From the NCBI GenBank assembly GCA_035308145.1, contig DATGHD010000210.1:1-17006 (forward strand): a stretch of 17,006 nt of DNA, written 5' to 3'. Position numbers and translations under genes: made by a program. Origin of the DNA: Roseiarcus sp035308145 (GTDB taxonomy: Bacteria; Pseudomonadota; Alphaproteobacteria; Rhizobiales; Beijerinckiaceae). The notes below the pieces were generated by a model. The model searched no databases. It was not told the origin of the DNA and saw only the letters and a list, made by a program, of their open reading frames with translations. Positions 7,127 through 14,154 of the stretch are shown here, in pieces. The stretch's first letter is position 1, and every line of letters starts with the position of its first letter.

Positions 7127-8887
7127 TCAACCGCCGTCCTTTTTCGGCTCCGCCTGTGCGGCGGCGGGCGCTTCGGCCTGATCGGGCAGGCCTGATTCGA
7201 TCTTGCTCAAAATCCGCGGCAGATCTTCCGGCTCGGGGCCCATGTCCCGGGCATGGTTCCATTGGAAATGCGCGTCGAGTTTTCTTCCGAGCCGCCAATA
7301 GGCGTCGCCGAGATGATCGTTGACGACCGGATCGGCGGGTTTCAATTCAATGGCTTTCTCCAGCAGCCGTGCGGCCTCGTCATAGTGGCCGAGCCTGAAA
7401 TTCGCCCAGCCAAGGCTGTCGACGATGTAGCCGTCGGTCGGCGCGAGATCGACCGCCCGTTGCAACATCTTGAAAGCGTCGTCGAGATTGACCCCCTTGT
7501 CGACCCAGGAATAGCCGAGATAGTTCAGCACGAGCGGCTGATCGGGGTACAATTCAAGCGCCTTCTTGAAGTCGGCCTCCGCTTTTGGCCATTGCTTCGA
7601 GCGCTCGAAGCAGATGCCGCGGAAATAGAACAGCGTCCAATTGCTGCGGTCCGGCTTGTCGAGGAGCGCGATGGCCTGGCCGTAAGTGTCGGCCGCCTCT
7701 TCGTACTGCTTGGCGTTGCGCTGAAGGCTGCCAAGCGCCGATATCGCTTCGACGTTCTTGGGATATTCCGCGACCAGATCCTTCAAGCGCTTGACCGCTT
7801 CATCCTTGCGGCCCAACGCGTCGAGCGCGAGCCCGGCCTGAATCTCGGAGCTGGGGCGCAGCGGCGAGTCCTTCGGCACCATCTCATAGGCGTCGATCGC
7901 CGCGCCGTTCTGCTTGAGCTGCTGATAGAGATCGGCGACGGTGACGGCGGCGAGCGCGTGGTCGGGCCGCAGGTACAGCGCCAGACGCAGATAGATCAAC
8001 GCCGCCAATTCGTCCCCCTGGCGGCTGCCGGCGGCGCCGAGGCCGTAGAGCACCTCGGCCGCGCCGTCCTTGGCGTTGCGCACGACGGGATCGAGCGTCT
8101 TGCCAGCCGCGATATCCGCCAACGCGCCCTCAATCAGCGGATGATGAGGCAGGACATGCGCCAGATCCTCATAGACCTTCGTTGCGCCCGCGACGTCGCC
8201 GCGCCGGTCGAGATAGCGCGCGTAGGCGTCCGCCAGACGCAGCGTGTTCTTCTCGCCGTCATAGGCGGATTTGAAACGCTTGGCCGCCTCGGTCGGGTTG
8301 TTGAGAAGGTCGGCGATCAGCCCGGCATGATAATCGCGGAACACCGTGACCGAAGCGTCTTGGACGAAGTCGAGGGATTCCAGGGCGTGGCGAAGGTCGC
8401 CGACCCCTGCGTAAGTCCAAGCCGTCAACAAGCTCGTCGTCAGATCATGCGCCCTGCCGGCGCCGCCGCCGGCCAATTGAGCGCGCGCGATCGGATACTG
8501 CCCGTCGCCGAATCCTCTCGTCGCCGAGGTCAGGCGGGCCAAGCTGTTGCTCGGATCGCGAATCAGAAGCCGATCCGCGAGCTGGAACGAATCGGACATG
8601 TCGCCATTCGACAACGCCGCCGCGAAGGCGCGTTCAATCAAATCGGGATTGTGCGGATCGGCGCGAAGAGCCTCGCGAAAATAAGTCGCGGCGGCCGGCG
8701 TGTCGCGATCATCCCCCGCGATCAGGGCGGCGAGATAATTGCCGGATTGGCTCTCGCCAATCTCGTAAGGACCTGAAGTAACGGTGTCGCGCGCCGCGGC
8801 GGGATTTGCGGCGGCAACCGCGGCGAGGCCGAGCGAGACAGCGAACCCGAGGCGGGCGGCGAGCGATCGACGAATCTGGCGAGGCAC
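7127..8887 (-). CDS. Secreted tetratricopeptide-repeat protein upstream of ispE
   Basis: 586-residue TPR protein with GTG start. Residues 1-33 look like a Sec signal peptide: Arg-rich start, hydrophobic 13-27, and an Ala-X-Ala-like site near 31-33 before RD. There is no lipobox cysteine, so a soluble periplasmic protein is predicted. TPR-like helices run through about 46-545; the clearest are 385-409, 417-449, 455-483 and 487-550 (for example GYIVDSLGWANFRLGHYDEA). The tail (570-586) is Ala/Glu/Lys-rich and probably disordered. TPR proteins are scaffolds, so no enzyme activity is expected. The TPR-ispE order and length recall the P. aeruginosa lipoprotein LbcA (PA4667, near lolB and ispE), an adaptor of the CtpA protease; orthology is inference only. 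The GTG start has just a weak purine-rich stretch upstream; no better in-frame start was found. Confidence 0.88.
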   Translation of the reverse strand: MPRQIRRSLAARLGFAVSLGLAAVAAANPAAARDTVTSGPYEIGESQSGNYLAALIAGDDRDTPAAATYFREALRADPHNPDLIERAFAAALSNGDMSDSFQLADRLLIRDPSNSLARLTSATRGFGDGQYPIARAQLAGGGAGRAHDLTTSLLTAWTYAGVGDLRHALESLDFVQDASVTVFRDYHAGLIADLLNNPTEAAKRFKSAYDGEKNTLRLADAYARYLDRRGDVAGATKVYEDLAHVLPHHPLIEGALADIAAGKTLDPVVRNAKDGAAEVLYGLGAAGSRQGDELAALIYLRLALYLRPDHALAAVTVADLYQQLKQNGAAIDAYEMVPKDSPLRPSSEIQAGLALDALGRKDEAVKRLKDLVAEYPKNVEAISALGSLQRNAKQYEEAADTYGQAIALLDKPDRSNWTLFYFRGICFERSKQWPKAEADFKKALELYPDQPLVLNYLGYSWVDKGVNLDDAFKMLQRAVDLAPTDGYIVDSLGWANFRLGHYDEAARLLEKAIELKPADPVVNDHLGDAYWRLGRKLDAHFQWNHARDMGPEPEDLPRILSKIESGLPDQAEAPAAAQAEPKKDGG

Positions 8888-8957
8888 GGTGTCGGACTTT
8901 CTCTTGCCGTTGTCCGCGAAAAAAAACGCGGCTCACGAACGGGCGTTAGAAGGGTAG

Positions 8958-8963
8958 CTTATA
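8958..8963 (-). promoter_or_regulatory. Possible -10 element for the TPR-ispE transcript
   Basis: On the minus strand the hexamer TATAAG matches TATAAT in 5 of 6 positions and lies about 70 nt before the GTG of the TPR gene. No good -35 is present at 16-18 nt, so this is a weak candidate. Confidence 0.25.
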
Positions 8964-9018
8964 GGCCAATCAGTCGGGACGAAAAATGGCGGTTTTGCGC
9001 AATCGTCAAAACCTTACG

Positions 9019-9032
9019 GGAAGCCGGCTTCC
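9019..9032 (-). terminator. Perfect palindrome just after the ETF-QO stop; possible weak terminator
   Basis: GGAAGCCGGCTTCC is a perfect 14-bp palindrome starting 11 nt past the ETF-QO stop codon on the minus strand. It can fold as a 5-bp stem with a 4-nt loop. Only a short T run (TTTT) lies about 7 nt further on, so intrinsic termination would be weak. Confidence 0.25.
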
Positions 9033-9043
9033 GCCGCTTCGGC

Positions 9044-10717
9044 TCACATGTTCTGATAGTTCGGCCCCCCGCCTCCTTCCGGCGTTGTCCAATCAATGTT
9101 TTGGGCCGGGTCCTTGATATCGCATGTCTTGCAATGCACGCAATTCTGCGCGTTGATCACAAAGCGCGGGTCGGCGCGATTCTTTTCATCGCCATAAACA
9201 ATCTCGTAGACGCCGGCCGGGCAATAGAGCCGGGCCGGCTCGCCATATTCCGGCAAATTGACTCTGATCGGGATGCTCGGATCCTTAAGGCGGAGGTGGA
9301 TAGGCTGATCTTCCTCATGATTGGTGTTCGAGAGGAATACCGACGACAATTTGTCGAATGACACGCGGCCGTCGGGTTTTGGATAGATGATCGGCGTAAC
9401 TTGGCTCAGCGGCTTCAGCGTCGCGCTGTCCGGCTTGTCGTGTTTCATCGTCCCGAACGGCGAAAAACCGAAGAGTTCGTTCGTCCACATATCGAGCCCG
9501 CCCAGGGTCACGCCCATGGCGAGGCCAAATTTCGTCCACAAGGGCTTGACATTGCGGACCTTATAAAGGTCGCGGCCGATTTCGGAGCCGCGCCAGGCCT
9601 CATCGTAAGAAGTCAGTTCATCGCCGGCCCGGCCGGCGCTCAGCGCCTCATGGGCCTTCTCGGCGGCGAGCATGCCAGAGAGGATCGCGTTATGCGAACC
9701 CTTGATCCGCGCGAAATTGACGAAGCCCGCCGCGCAGCCGATCAGGGCGCCGCCGGGGAAAACGAGCTTCGGAACCGATTGCCAACCGCCCGAACTGATC
9801 GCTCTTGCGCCATAGGCGAGGCGCTTGCCGCCGAGAAACGTGTCGACGATGAGCGGGTGGGTCTTGAAGCGCTGAAATTCGTCAAAGGGCGATAGCGTTG
9901 GGTTGACGTAGTTGAGATGAACAACAAAGCCGACGGCGACCAGATTCTCATCGTAATGATAGAGGAAGGAGCCGCCGCTCGTCCCGTGGCGGAGCGGCCA
10001 ACCGAATGTATGCTGCACGAGGCCCGGCTGGAATTTGGTCGGATCGACCGACCAGATTTCTTTCAAGCCGATGCCGAATTTTTGGGGCGCGCGCCCGTCT
10101 TCCAGCCGGTAACGGGCGATTATCCCCTTGGCGAGCGATCCGCGCGCGCCCTCGGCGAGGAGCGTGTATTTGCCGCGAAGCTCCATGCCGCGAGTGAAGC
10201 TGGCCTTGTGCTCGCCATCGCGACCAATCCCCAAGTCGCCGGTCGCCACCCCGACGACCTCGCCCTTCTCGCCGAACAGGGTCTCGGCGGCGGCGAAGCC
10301 GGGGTATATCTCGACGCCGAGCGCTTCGGCGCGCCCCGCGAGCCACCGCGTCGCCGCGCCGAGCGATCCGATGAAATTGCCGTGATTGCTCATCAATTTC
10401 GGCATTGGCCAATTGGGCAGCGTGACGCCGCCTGAGGGGCCGAGCACAAGAAAACGGTCCCTGGTCACTTTGGTCTTGAGCGGGCGGTCGGGGTCTTCGC
10501 GCCAATCCGGCGTCAGCCGATCAAGGCCGATCGGATCAATGACCGCGCCGGACAGAATATGCGCCCCGACTTCGGAGCCTTTTTCGACGACGACGACCGA
10601 AATATTGGCGTCAAGCTGCTTGAGCCGAATGGCGGCGGCGAGGCCCGCTGGTCCGGCGCCGACGACGACGACGTCGTAGTGCATCGATTCGCGCGGCGGC
10701 GCGGCTTCGTCGGTCAT
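9044..10717 (-). CDS. Electron transfer flavoprotein-ubiquinone oxidoreductase (ETF-QO)
   Basis: Inner-membrane-associated FAD/4Fe-4S enzyme that passes electrons from reduced ETF (fatty-acid and amino-acid oxidation, some methylamine and sarcosine dehydrogenases) to ubiquinone. 557 residues, the bacterial length. The FAD dinucleotide motif VVVGAGPAGLAAA lies at 17-29, and PGGALIGCAAGFVNFARIKG (321-340) is a highly conserved ETF-QO stretch. The four Fe-S ligands are all present: Cys499 (LYCPAGVYE) and Cys526, Cys529 and Cys532 (CVHCKTCDIKDP). The protein is complete, ending GPNYQNM. No etfA or etfB is nearby. The ATG at 10717 lacks a strong Shine-Dalgarno. It is divergent from the uracil-DNA glycosylase gene and about 150 bp upstream of the TPR gene. 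Also named EtfD or ETFDH in other systems. Confidence 0.96.
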   Translation of the reverse strand: MTDEAAPPRESMHYDVVVVGAGPAGLAAAIRLKQLDANISVVVVEKGSEVGAHILSGAVIDPIGLDRLTPDWREDPDRPLKTKVTRDRFLVLGPSGGVTLPNWPMPKLMSNHGNFIGSLGAATRWLAGRAEALGVEIYPGFAAAETLFGEKGEVVGVATGDLGIGRDGEHKASFTRGMELRGKYTLLAEGARGSLAKGIIARYRLEDGRAPQKFGIGLKEIWSVDPTKFQPGLVQHTFGWPLRHGTSGGSFLYHYDENLVAVGFVVHLNYVNPTLSPFDEFQRFKTHPLIVDTFLGGKRLAYGARAISSGGWQSVPKLVFPGGALIGCAAGFVNFARIKGSHNAILSGMLAAEKAHEALSAGRAGDELTSYDEAWRGSEIGRDLYKVRNVKPLWTKFGLAMGVTLGGLDMWTNELFGFSPFGTMKHDKPDSATLKPLSQVTPIIYPKPDGRVSFDKLSSVFLSNTNHEEDQPIHLRLKDPSIPIRVNLPEYGEPARLYCPAGVYEIVYGDEKNRADPRFVINAQNCVHCKTCDIKDPAQNIDWTTPEGGGGPNYQNM

Positions 10718-10772
10718 GCGTTTCTCTCTGAGAGGCGAGAAGCCCTCGCGCTCTCTGGTCGATGACAGTCAG

Positions 10773-10810
10773 TTTTGGACTGCCGACCGCCAAAAGTCGA
10801 CAGGCCTGTC
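10773..10810. promoter_or_regulatory. Two palindromic sites in the ETF-QO/UDG divergent intergenic region
   Basis: TTTTGG (10773-10778) and CCAAAA (10790-10795) form an inverted repeat with an 11-nt spacer. It is followed by the perfect 12-bp palindrome GACAGGCCTGTC (10799-10810). Both lie in the 138-bp gap between divergent genes, where operators are common. No clear -35/-10 pair was recognised for either gene. Binding by a regulator is inference only. Confidence 0.3.
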
Positions 10811-10855
10811 AGCCGAAGACCGTGGCATGCTAGGGAGCGTGCGAAACGAAAAGTC

Positions 10856-11683
10856 ATGGCGTCAGACAATACCCATCGAACTTTCATGAATCCGGCGCAG
10901 GTTCTGCGCTGGTGGGCCGAGGCCGGCGTCGACCTGCCGGTCGACGAGACGCCGCATAATCGCTTTCTTGAAGCAAAAGCGCCCGCCGTCGCGCTGGAGC
11001 AGCCGCCGAGCCGCGTCGAGCCGATGCGTGCGCCGCCGCGAATCGACCCCGCGGCCATCGCTCCGCCCGACGAGGCCCTTCGCTCGGCGCGCGCCCTCGC
11101 GGCAGCGGCGACGACGCTCGACGAGTTGCGCAAGGCGCTGGAAAATTTCGACGGTTGCGGCCTCAAGGCCACTGCGACGCAACTCGTCTTTTCCGACGGC
11201 GCGCCGAACGCGCGGGTGATGTTGGTCGGCGAAGCGCCGGGCGGCGACGAAGATCGCATCGGCCGGCCTTTCGTCGGCAGGGCGGGACAATTGCTCGACC
11301 GCATGCTGGCCGCGATCAATCTCGATCGTACGAAAGTCTATATCGCCAATGTCGTCGCCTGGCGCCCGCCCGGTAATCGCACGCCGACCTTGCAGGAGAC
11401 GGCGATCTGCCTGCCGTTCATCCAGCGTCAGATCGAACTCGTCAATCCTTGGCTGCTCGTCTGTCTCGGCGCCTCTTCCGCTCAGACCTTGCTCGGCGTC
11501 AAGGAGGGCATCACCCGCGTACGGGGCAAATGGTTCGACTATTCGCTGGGGGACAAGATGATTCCTGCTCTTGCCATGCTCCATCCCGCCTATCTTTTGC
11601 GGCAGCCGGCGCAAAAGCGGCTGGCGTGGAAGGATTTACGGGCGCTGGCGAGCGCCCTGGCGGAAATCGAGAAGGGCGAATAA
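10856..11683 (+). CDS. Family-4-like uracil-DNA glycosylase with an incomplete Fe-S ligand set
   Basis: Removes uracil from DNA as the first step of base excision repair. 275 residues: a Pro/Ala-rich, probably disordered N-terminus (about 40-75), then the UDG fold. Motif 1 is GEAPGGDED (125-133) followed by GRPFVGRAGQLLDRM (136-150); motif 3 is HPAYLLR (243-249); WRPPGNRTPT (169-178) is also typical. Family-4 enzymes bind a 4Fe-4S cluster with four cysteines. Here only two aligned ones remain: Cys101 (FDGCGLK, first Cys of CxxC replaced by Phe98) and Cys185 (AICLPF). The third position, NVVKC in typical members, reads NVVAW with Trp169. I recall similar sequences in other Rhizobiales, and an atypical UDG class reported from Bradyrhizobium. 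ATG 10856 is chosen over an upstream TTG; Met11 is another possible start. Confidence 0.88.
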   Translation: MASDNTHRTFMNPAQVLRWWAEAGVDLPVDETPHNRFLEAKAPAVALEQPPSRVEPMRAPPRIDPAAIAPPDEALRSARALAAAATTLDELRKALENFDGCGLKATATQLVFSDGAPNARVMLVGEAPGGDEDRIGRPFVGRAGQLLDRMLAAINLDRTKVYIANVVAWRPPGNRTPTLQETAICLPFIQRQIELVNPWLLVCLGASSAQTLLGVKEGITRVRGKWFDYSLGDKMIPALAMLHPAYLLRQPAQKRLAWKDLRALASALAEIEKGE

Positions 11684-11690
11684 GGATGGT

Positions 11691-11771
11691 GTCATCCCGC
11701 GAAAGCGGGAATCCAGCTGAGTCTGCTTCAGGCGCGGCGGTTCTTTGGATTCCCGCTTTGGCGGGAATGAC
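11691..11771. repeat. 81-bp inverted-repeat element between UDG and cpdB
   Basis: The left arm (11691-11715, beginning GTCATCCCGCGAAAGCGGGA) and the right arm (11746-11771, ending CCCGCTTTGGCGGGAATGAC) are near-perfect inverted copies; they differ by one missing T and one substitution. Each arm also carries its own small CCCGC/GCGGG palindrome. The centre (11716-11745) is about 30 nt of unrelated sequence. This type of GTCATTCCCGC...GCGGGAATCCA unit is a known dispersed intergenic repeat style in proteobacteria. It starts 8 bp after the UDG stop and ends 23 bp before cpdB; it may end the UDG transcript, although there is no T run. Confidence 0.85.
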
Positions 11772-11794
11772 AGGCGCCTTCTAACGGGACTTTC

Positions 11795-13750
11795 ATGAAC
11801 CCTCCGCTCACTCGCCGCGCGGCGATGCAAAGCGCGGGCGCCGCGCTTGTCGCTGGGCCGTCGGAGCGCGGCAGCGCCGCTAGCCCGGCGCGCCTGCGCC
11901 TGCGTTTGATCGGCACGAGCGATCTTCACGCCAATATTTTCGCGTACGATTACTATCGCGATAAGCCGGACGATACGGTTGGCCTTGCCAAGACGGCGGC
12001 CTTGATCCGCGCCGCGCGCGCCGAGGCGCCGAACGTCCTGCTGTTCGATAATGGCGACATCATCCAGGGCACGCCGCTCGGCGACTATTGCGCGCTCTCG
12101 GCCGGCATGAAGGAGGGCGAGGTCCATCCGATGATCGCGGCGATGAACGTGCTCGGCTACGCCGCCGCGACCGTCGGCAATCATGAATTCAACTATGGGC
12201 TGGATTTCCTCGAAAGGGCGCTGGCCGGCGCCAATTTCCCAATCCTTTGTTGCAACGTCTTCAAGCCGGACGGATCGCCCTATTTCACGACATGGCAGCT
12301 AATCGAGTGGTTTGTGCGAGACGAAGCGGGCGCCGGGCGCAAAATCCGCATCGGCGTCATCGGGTTCACGCCGCCGCAGATCGTCCAATGGGACATGAGT
12401 CACCTCGCCGGCCGCGCGACGACAGCGGGGATCGCGGAGACGGCGCGGACTGAAATCCCGAAGTTGCGCGCGGAAGGCGTCGATCTCGTGGTGGCCCTGT
12501 GCCATTCCGGCATCGCCCGCAAAGGCCCGCCGCAGCCGGGCGAGGAAAACGCGGCGCTCGCGCTCTCAGAGGTTCCGGGAATCGATGTGATTGTTCTCGG
12601 CCATCAGCACCTCTTATTGCCTGGCGCGGATTTCGCCGGCGTCGGCGGTGTTGATGTCGACAAAGGAGCGCTCAACGGCGTTCCCGCCTTCATGCCGGGC
12701 TTTTGGGGCAGCCACCTCGGCGTCATCGATCTGGACCTTGAGCTTAAATCTGCCGGCTGGCGCATCGCGGGCGCCAAAGTCGAGGCGCGGCCGATCTACG
12801 CGCGCGCGCAAAACGGCGTGACGCCGTTGGTCGCGGCGGAGCCCGACGTGCTCGCCGCCGCGCAGAAAGCGCATGACGAGACGCTCGCCTATGCGCGCGC
12901 GCCGGTCGGCGACATTGCCTCGCCAATCAATTCCTATTTCGCCCTGATCGCCGACGATCCTTCCGTCCAGATCGTTAACGCCGCCCAGCTTTGGTACGCC
13001 AAGAACCTGATTGCGGCCATGCCGGCGCTCGCCGGCCTGCCGATCCTGTCGGCGGCGGCGCCATTCAAATCGGGCGGGCGCGGCGGGCCGGATTATTATA
13101 CCGACGTCAAGGCGGGCGCGATCGCCCTCAAGAACGTCGCGGACATCTATCTCTACCCGAACACGATCCGCATCGTGAAGGTCAGCGGCGCGATCGTTCG
13201 GGAATGGCTCGAGCGCTCAGCCGGGACGTTCCTTCGCATTGACCCTGCCGAGACCAAGGAGCAGCCGCTGCTCGGTACGGCCTTCGCTTCGTACAATTTT
13301 GACGTGATCGACGGCGTGACCTATGAGATCGACGTGACGCAAGCCTCGCGATACGACGAGGACGGCAAGCTCATCGCGCCCAACGCGCATCGCATCCGCG
13401 ATCTCAAATTCGACGGCGCGCCGATCGACGAGGCTAAGGAATTCCTCGTCGTGACCAACAATTACCGCGCCTCGGGCGGCGGCAATTTCCCTGGCTGCGA
13501 CGGCTCGACGGTGGTCCTGGAAGCCCCCGACGCCAATCGCGACGCCTTGCTGCGCTATATCGTCGAAACGAAACACGTCGAGCCGAAGGCCGACTACAAT
13601 TGGCGTTTCAAGCCTTGGCCGGGAAACGTGGTCGCGACCTTCCTGACCTCGCCGGCCGCCGCGGCGGTCACGCCCCCGCGGGGGGTCAAGCTGACGGCGA
13701 TGGGCGAAGCGGCGGGCGGATTCGTGAAGTATCGCGTGGAGCCTTTATAA
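11795..13750 (+). CDS. cpdB: 2',3'-cyclic-nucleotide 2'-phosphodiesterase/3'-nucleotidase (CpdB-like)
   Basis: Exported two-metal phosphoesterase that opens 2',3'-cyclic nucleotides and removes the 3' phosphate, for nucleotide and phosphate salvage. 651 residues, close to E. coli CpdB. The metallophosphoesterase domain (about 35-330) shows Asp43 and His45 (SDLHANIF), Asp88 (NGDIIQGTPLGDY), Asn129-His130 (GNHEFNYG), His237 (CHSGI), and His270/His272 (GHQH). The 5'-nucleotidase C-terminal domain (about 365-610) carries KSGGRGGPDYYTDV, DIYLYPNTIRIVKVSG and NNYRASGGGNFPG, which favour CpdB over UshA. The N-terminus (LTRRAAMQSAGAALVAG) looks like a Tat signal with Arg7-Arg8, unlike the Sec signal of E. 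coli CpdB. ATG 11795 has no strong Shine-Dalgarno. It is probably monocistronic. Confidence 0.92.
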   Translation: MNPPLTRRAAMQSAGAALVAGPSERGSAASPARLRLRLIGTSDLHANIFAYDYYRDKPDDTVGLAKTAALIRAARAEAPNVLLFDNGDIIQGTPLGDYCALSAGMKEGEVHPMIAAMNVLGYAAATVGNHEFNYGLDFLERALAGANFPILCCNVFKPDGSPYFTTWQLIEWFVRDEAGAGRKIRIGVIGFTPPQIVQWDMSHLAGRATTAGIAETARTEIPKLRAEGVDLVVALCHSGIARKGPPQPGEENAALALSEVPGIDVIVLGHQHLLLPGADFAGVGGVDVDKGALNGVPAFMPGFWGSHLGVIDLDLELKSAGWRIAGAKVEARPIYARAQNGVTPLVAAEPDVLAAAQKAHDETLAYARAPVGDIASPINSYFALIADDPSVQIVNAAQLWYAKNLIAAMPALAGLPILSAAAPFKSGGRGGPDYYTDVKAGAIALKNVADIYLYPNTIRIVKVSGAIVREWLERSAGTFLRIDPAETKEQPLLGTAFASYNFDVIDGVTYEIDVTQASRYDEDGKLIAPNAHRIRDLKFDGAPIDEAKEFLVVTNNYRASGGGNFPGCDGSTVVLEAPDANRDALLRYIVETKHVEPKADYNWRFKPWPGNVVATFLTSPAAAAVTPPRGVKLTAMGEAAGGFVKYRVEPL

Positions 13751-13765
13751 TCGGAGCGGTAAATG

Positions 13766-13798
13766 AGCGCGCCAGAGAATCTGGTTAGCGGCGGCGCT
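13766..13798 (+). other. Hairpin after cpdB stop
   Basis: CCAGA-GAA-TCTGG (13772-13784) is a perfect 5-bp hairpin, with possible outer pairing of AGCGC (13766-13770) and GCGCT (13794-13798). It begins about 16 nt after the cpdB stop. It lacks a T run, so it is at most an mRNA 3'-end stabiliser or part of a Rho-dependent end. Confidence 0.3.
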
Positions 13799-13802
13799 TA
13801 GG

Positions 13803-13925
13803 CCTCCTCTCCCGGTGAAGCTAAGCGGAATGGGGAGAGGTAAGGGGCATGTCGCTTGACCGTGGCGTTGAAGCTAAACGACCAGCCCCTCTCCGTACCT
13901 CTCCCGCTGATGCGGAGAGAGGGGG
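13803..13925. repeat. Composite inverted-repeat element rich in CCTCTCCC/GGGAGAGG
   Basis: Two hairpins face each other. The left one pairs CCTCTCCC (13806-13813) with GGGAGAGG (13833-13840). The right one pairs CTCTCCCGC with GCGGAGAG (13901-13919), with one bulge. The inner flanks GGGGAGAGGTAAGGGGC and GCCCCTCTCCGTACCTCTCC are themselves roughly inverted copies about 40 bp apart. GAAGCTAA occurs in both halves (13818-13825 and 13870-13877). No open frame makes sense here. It looks like a dispersed non-coding repeat of the CCTCTCCC type seen in alphaproteobacterial intergenic regions. Confidence 0.65.
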
Positions 13926-14012
13926 ACCGAGCGCGGAGCTCAGAACTTCAGCCGCTTTCGCCCTTGATAGGCGTCCGATCCGGCGGTTCGGCCAGCCCAT
14001 TGGACAAATCCC

Positions 14013-14042
14013 TTGACGATGGTTTGATCCCTGGATTATTCT
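14013..14042 (+). promoter_or_regulatory. Candidate sigma-70-type promoter for the ilvB leader
   Basis: TTGACG (14013-14018, 5 of 6 to TTGACA), an 18-nt spacer, and TATTCT (14037-14042, 4 of 6 to TATAAT). Transcription would start near 14049. That puts the short leader frame at 14073, the hairpin and the terminator within the transcript, roughly 185 nt ahead of ilvB. The local AT-richness (14033-14056) is high for this GC-rich region. Confidence 0.45.
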
Positions 14043-14072
14043 TTTTTCTCAATTTGAAGGCGAGACTCGGCC

Positions 14073-14123
14073 GTGGTCGCGAAGCTTATTGTAACCGAAG
14101 CGCTGGAGACGGGACAGGCTTAA
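14073..14123 (+). CDS. Candidate leader peptide of the ilvB attenuator (16 residues, Leu-Ile-Val run)
   Basis: GTG-started frame encoding MVAKLIVTEALETGQA and ending at TAA 14121. The in-frame stop TGA at 14055 leaves this GTG as the only start. Codons 5-7 are CTT ATT GTA, which encode Leu, Ile and Val in a row. These are AT-rich codons that neighbouring genes rarely use; ilvB prefers CTC/CTG, ATC and GTC. This is what a branched-chain amino acid attenuator peptide would need. GAAGG (14056-14060) could serve as ribosome site, but its 12-nt spacing is long. The stop codon falls in the loop of the following hairpin. Translation is inferred, not shown; the frame is short enough to occur by chance. 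Confidence 0.45.
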   Translation: MVAKLIVTEALETGQA

Positions 14124-14149
14124 GAACCTGAGATCCCGAAACTGGCGCT
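14099..14149 (+). promoter_or_regulatory. Long leader hairpin between the leader peptide and the terminator
   Basis: The outer stem pairs 14099-14106 (AGCGCTGG) with 14142-14149 (CTGGCGCT), including two G-U pairs. After a 3x3 internal loop, CGGGACAGG (14110-14118) pairs with CCTG (14127-14130) and TCCCG (14134-14138), with a 3-nt bulge and an 8-nt loop (14119-14126). It overlaps the last codons and the stop of the leader frame. A ribosome held at the Leu-Ile-Val codons or one finishing at TAA would affect this fold differently. CCCGAA occurs twice (14135-14140 and 14151-14156), so CGGG has two possible partners. Confidence 0.5.
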
Positions 14150-14154
14150 ACCCG

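Noticed and set aside
7253..8776. 507-codon plus-strand open frame opposite the TPR gene
   Set aside because: It shows no recognisable domain and lies wholly opposite the clear TPR repeats with a signal peptide; it is a GC-driven shadow frame.
10775..10855. Upstream TTG start for the uracil-DNA glycosylase
   Set aside because: The added 27 residues are Arg/Cys-rich and unlike the family, and they cover the palindromic sites of the divergent gap.
13856..14131. Open frame with TTG start containing a Leu/Phe-rich stretch (LIPGLFFFLNL) as alternative leader peptide
   Set aside because: It starts inside a repeat element, runs across the candidate promoter, has no ribosome site, and lacks consecutive Ile-Val codons. 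The frame at 14073 fits better.
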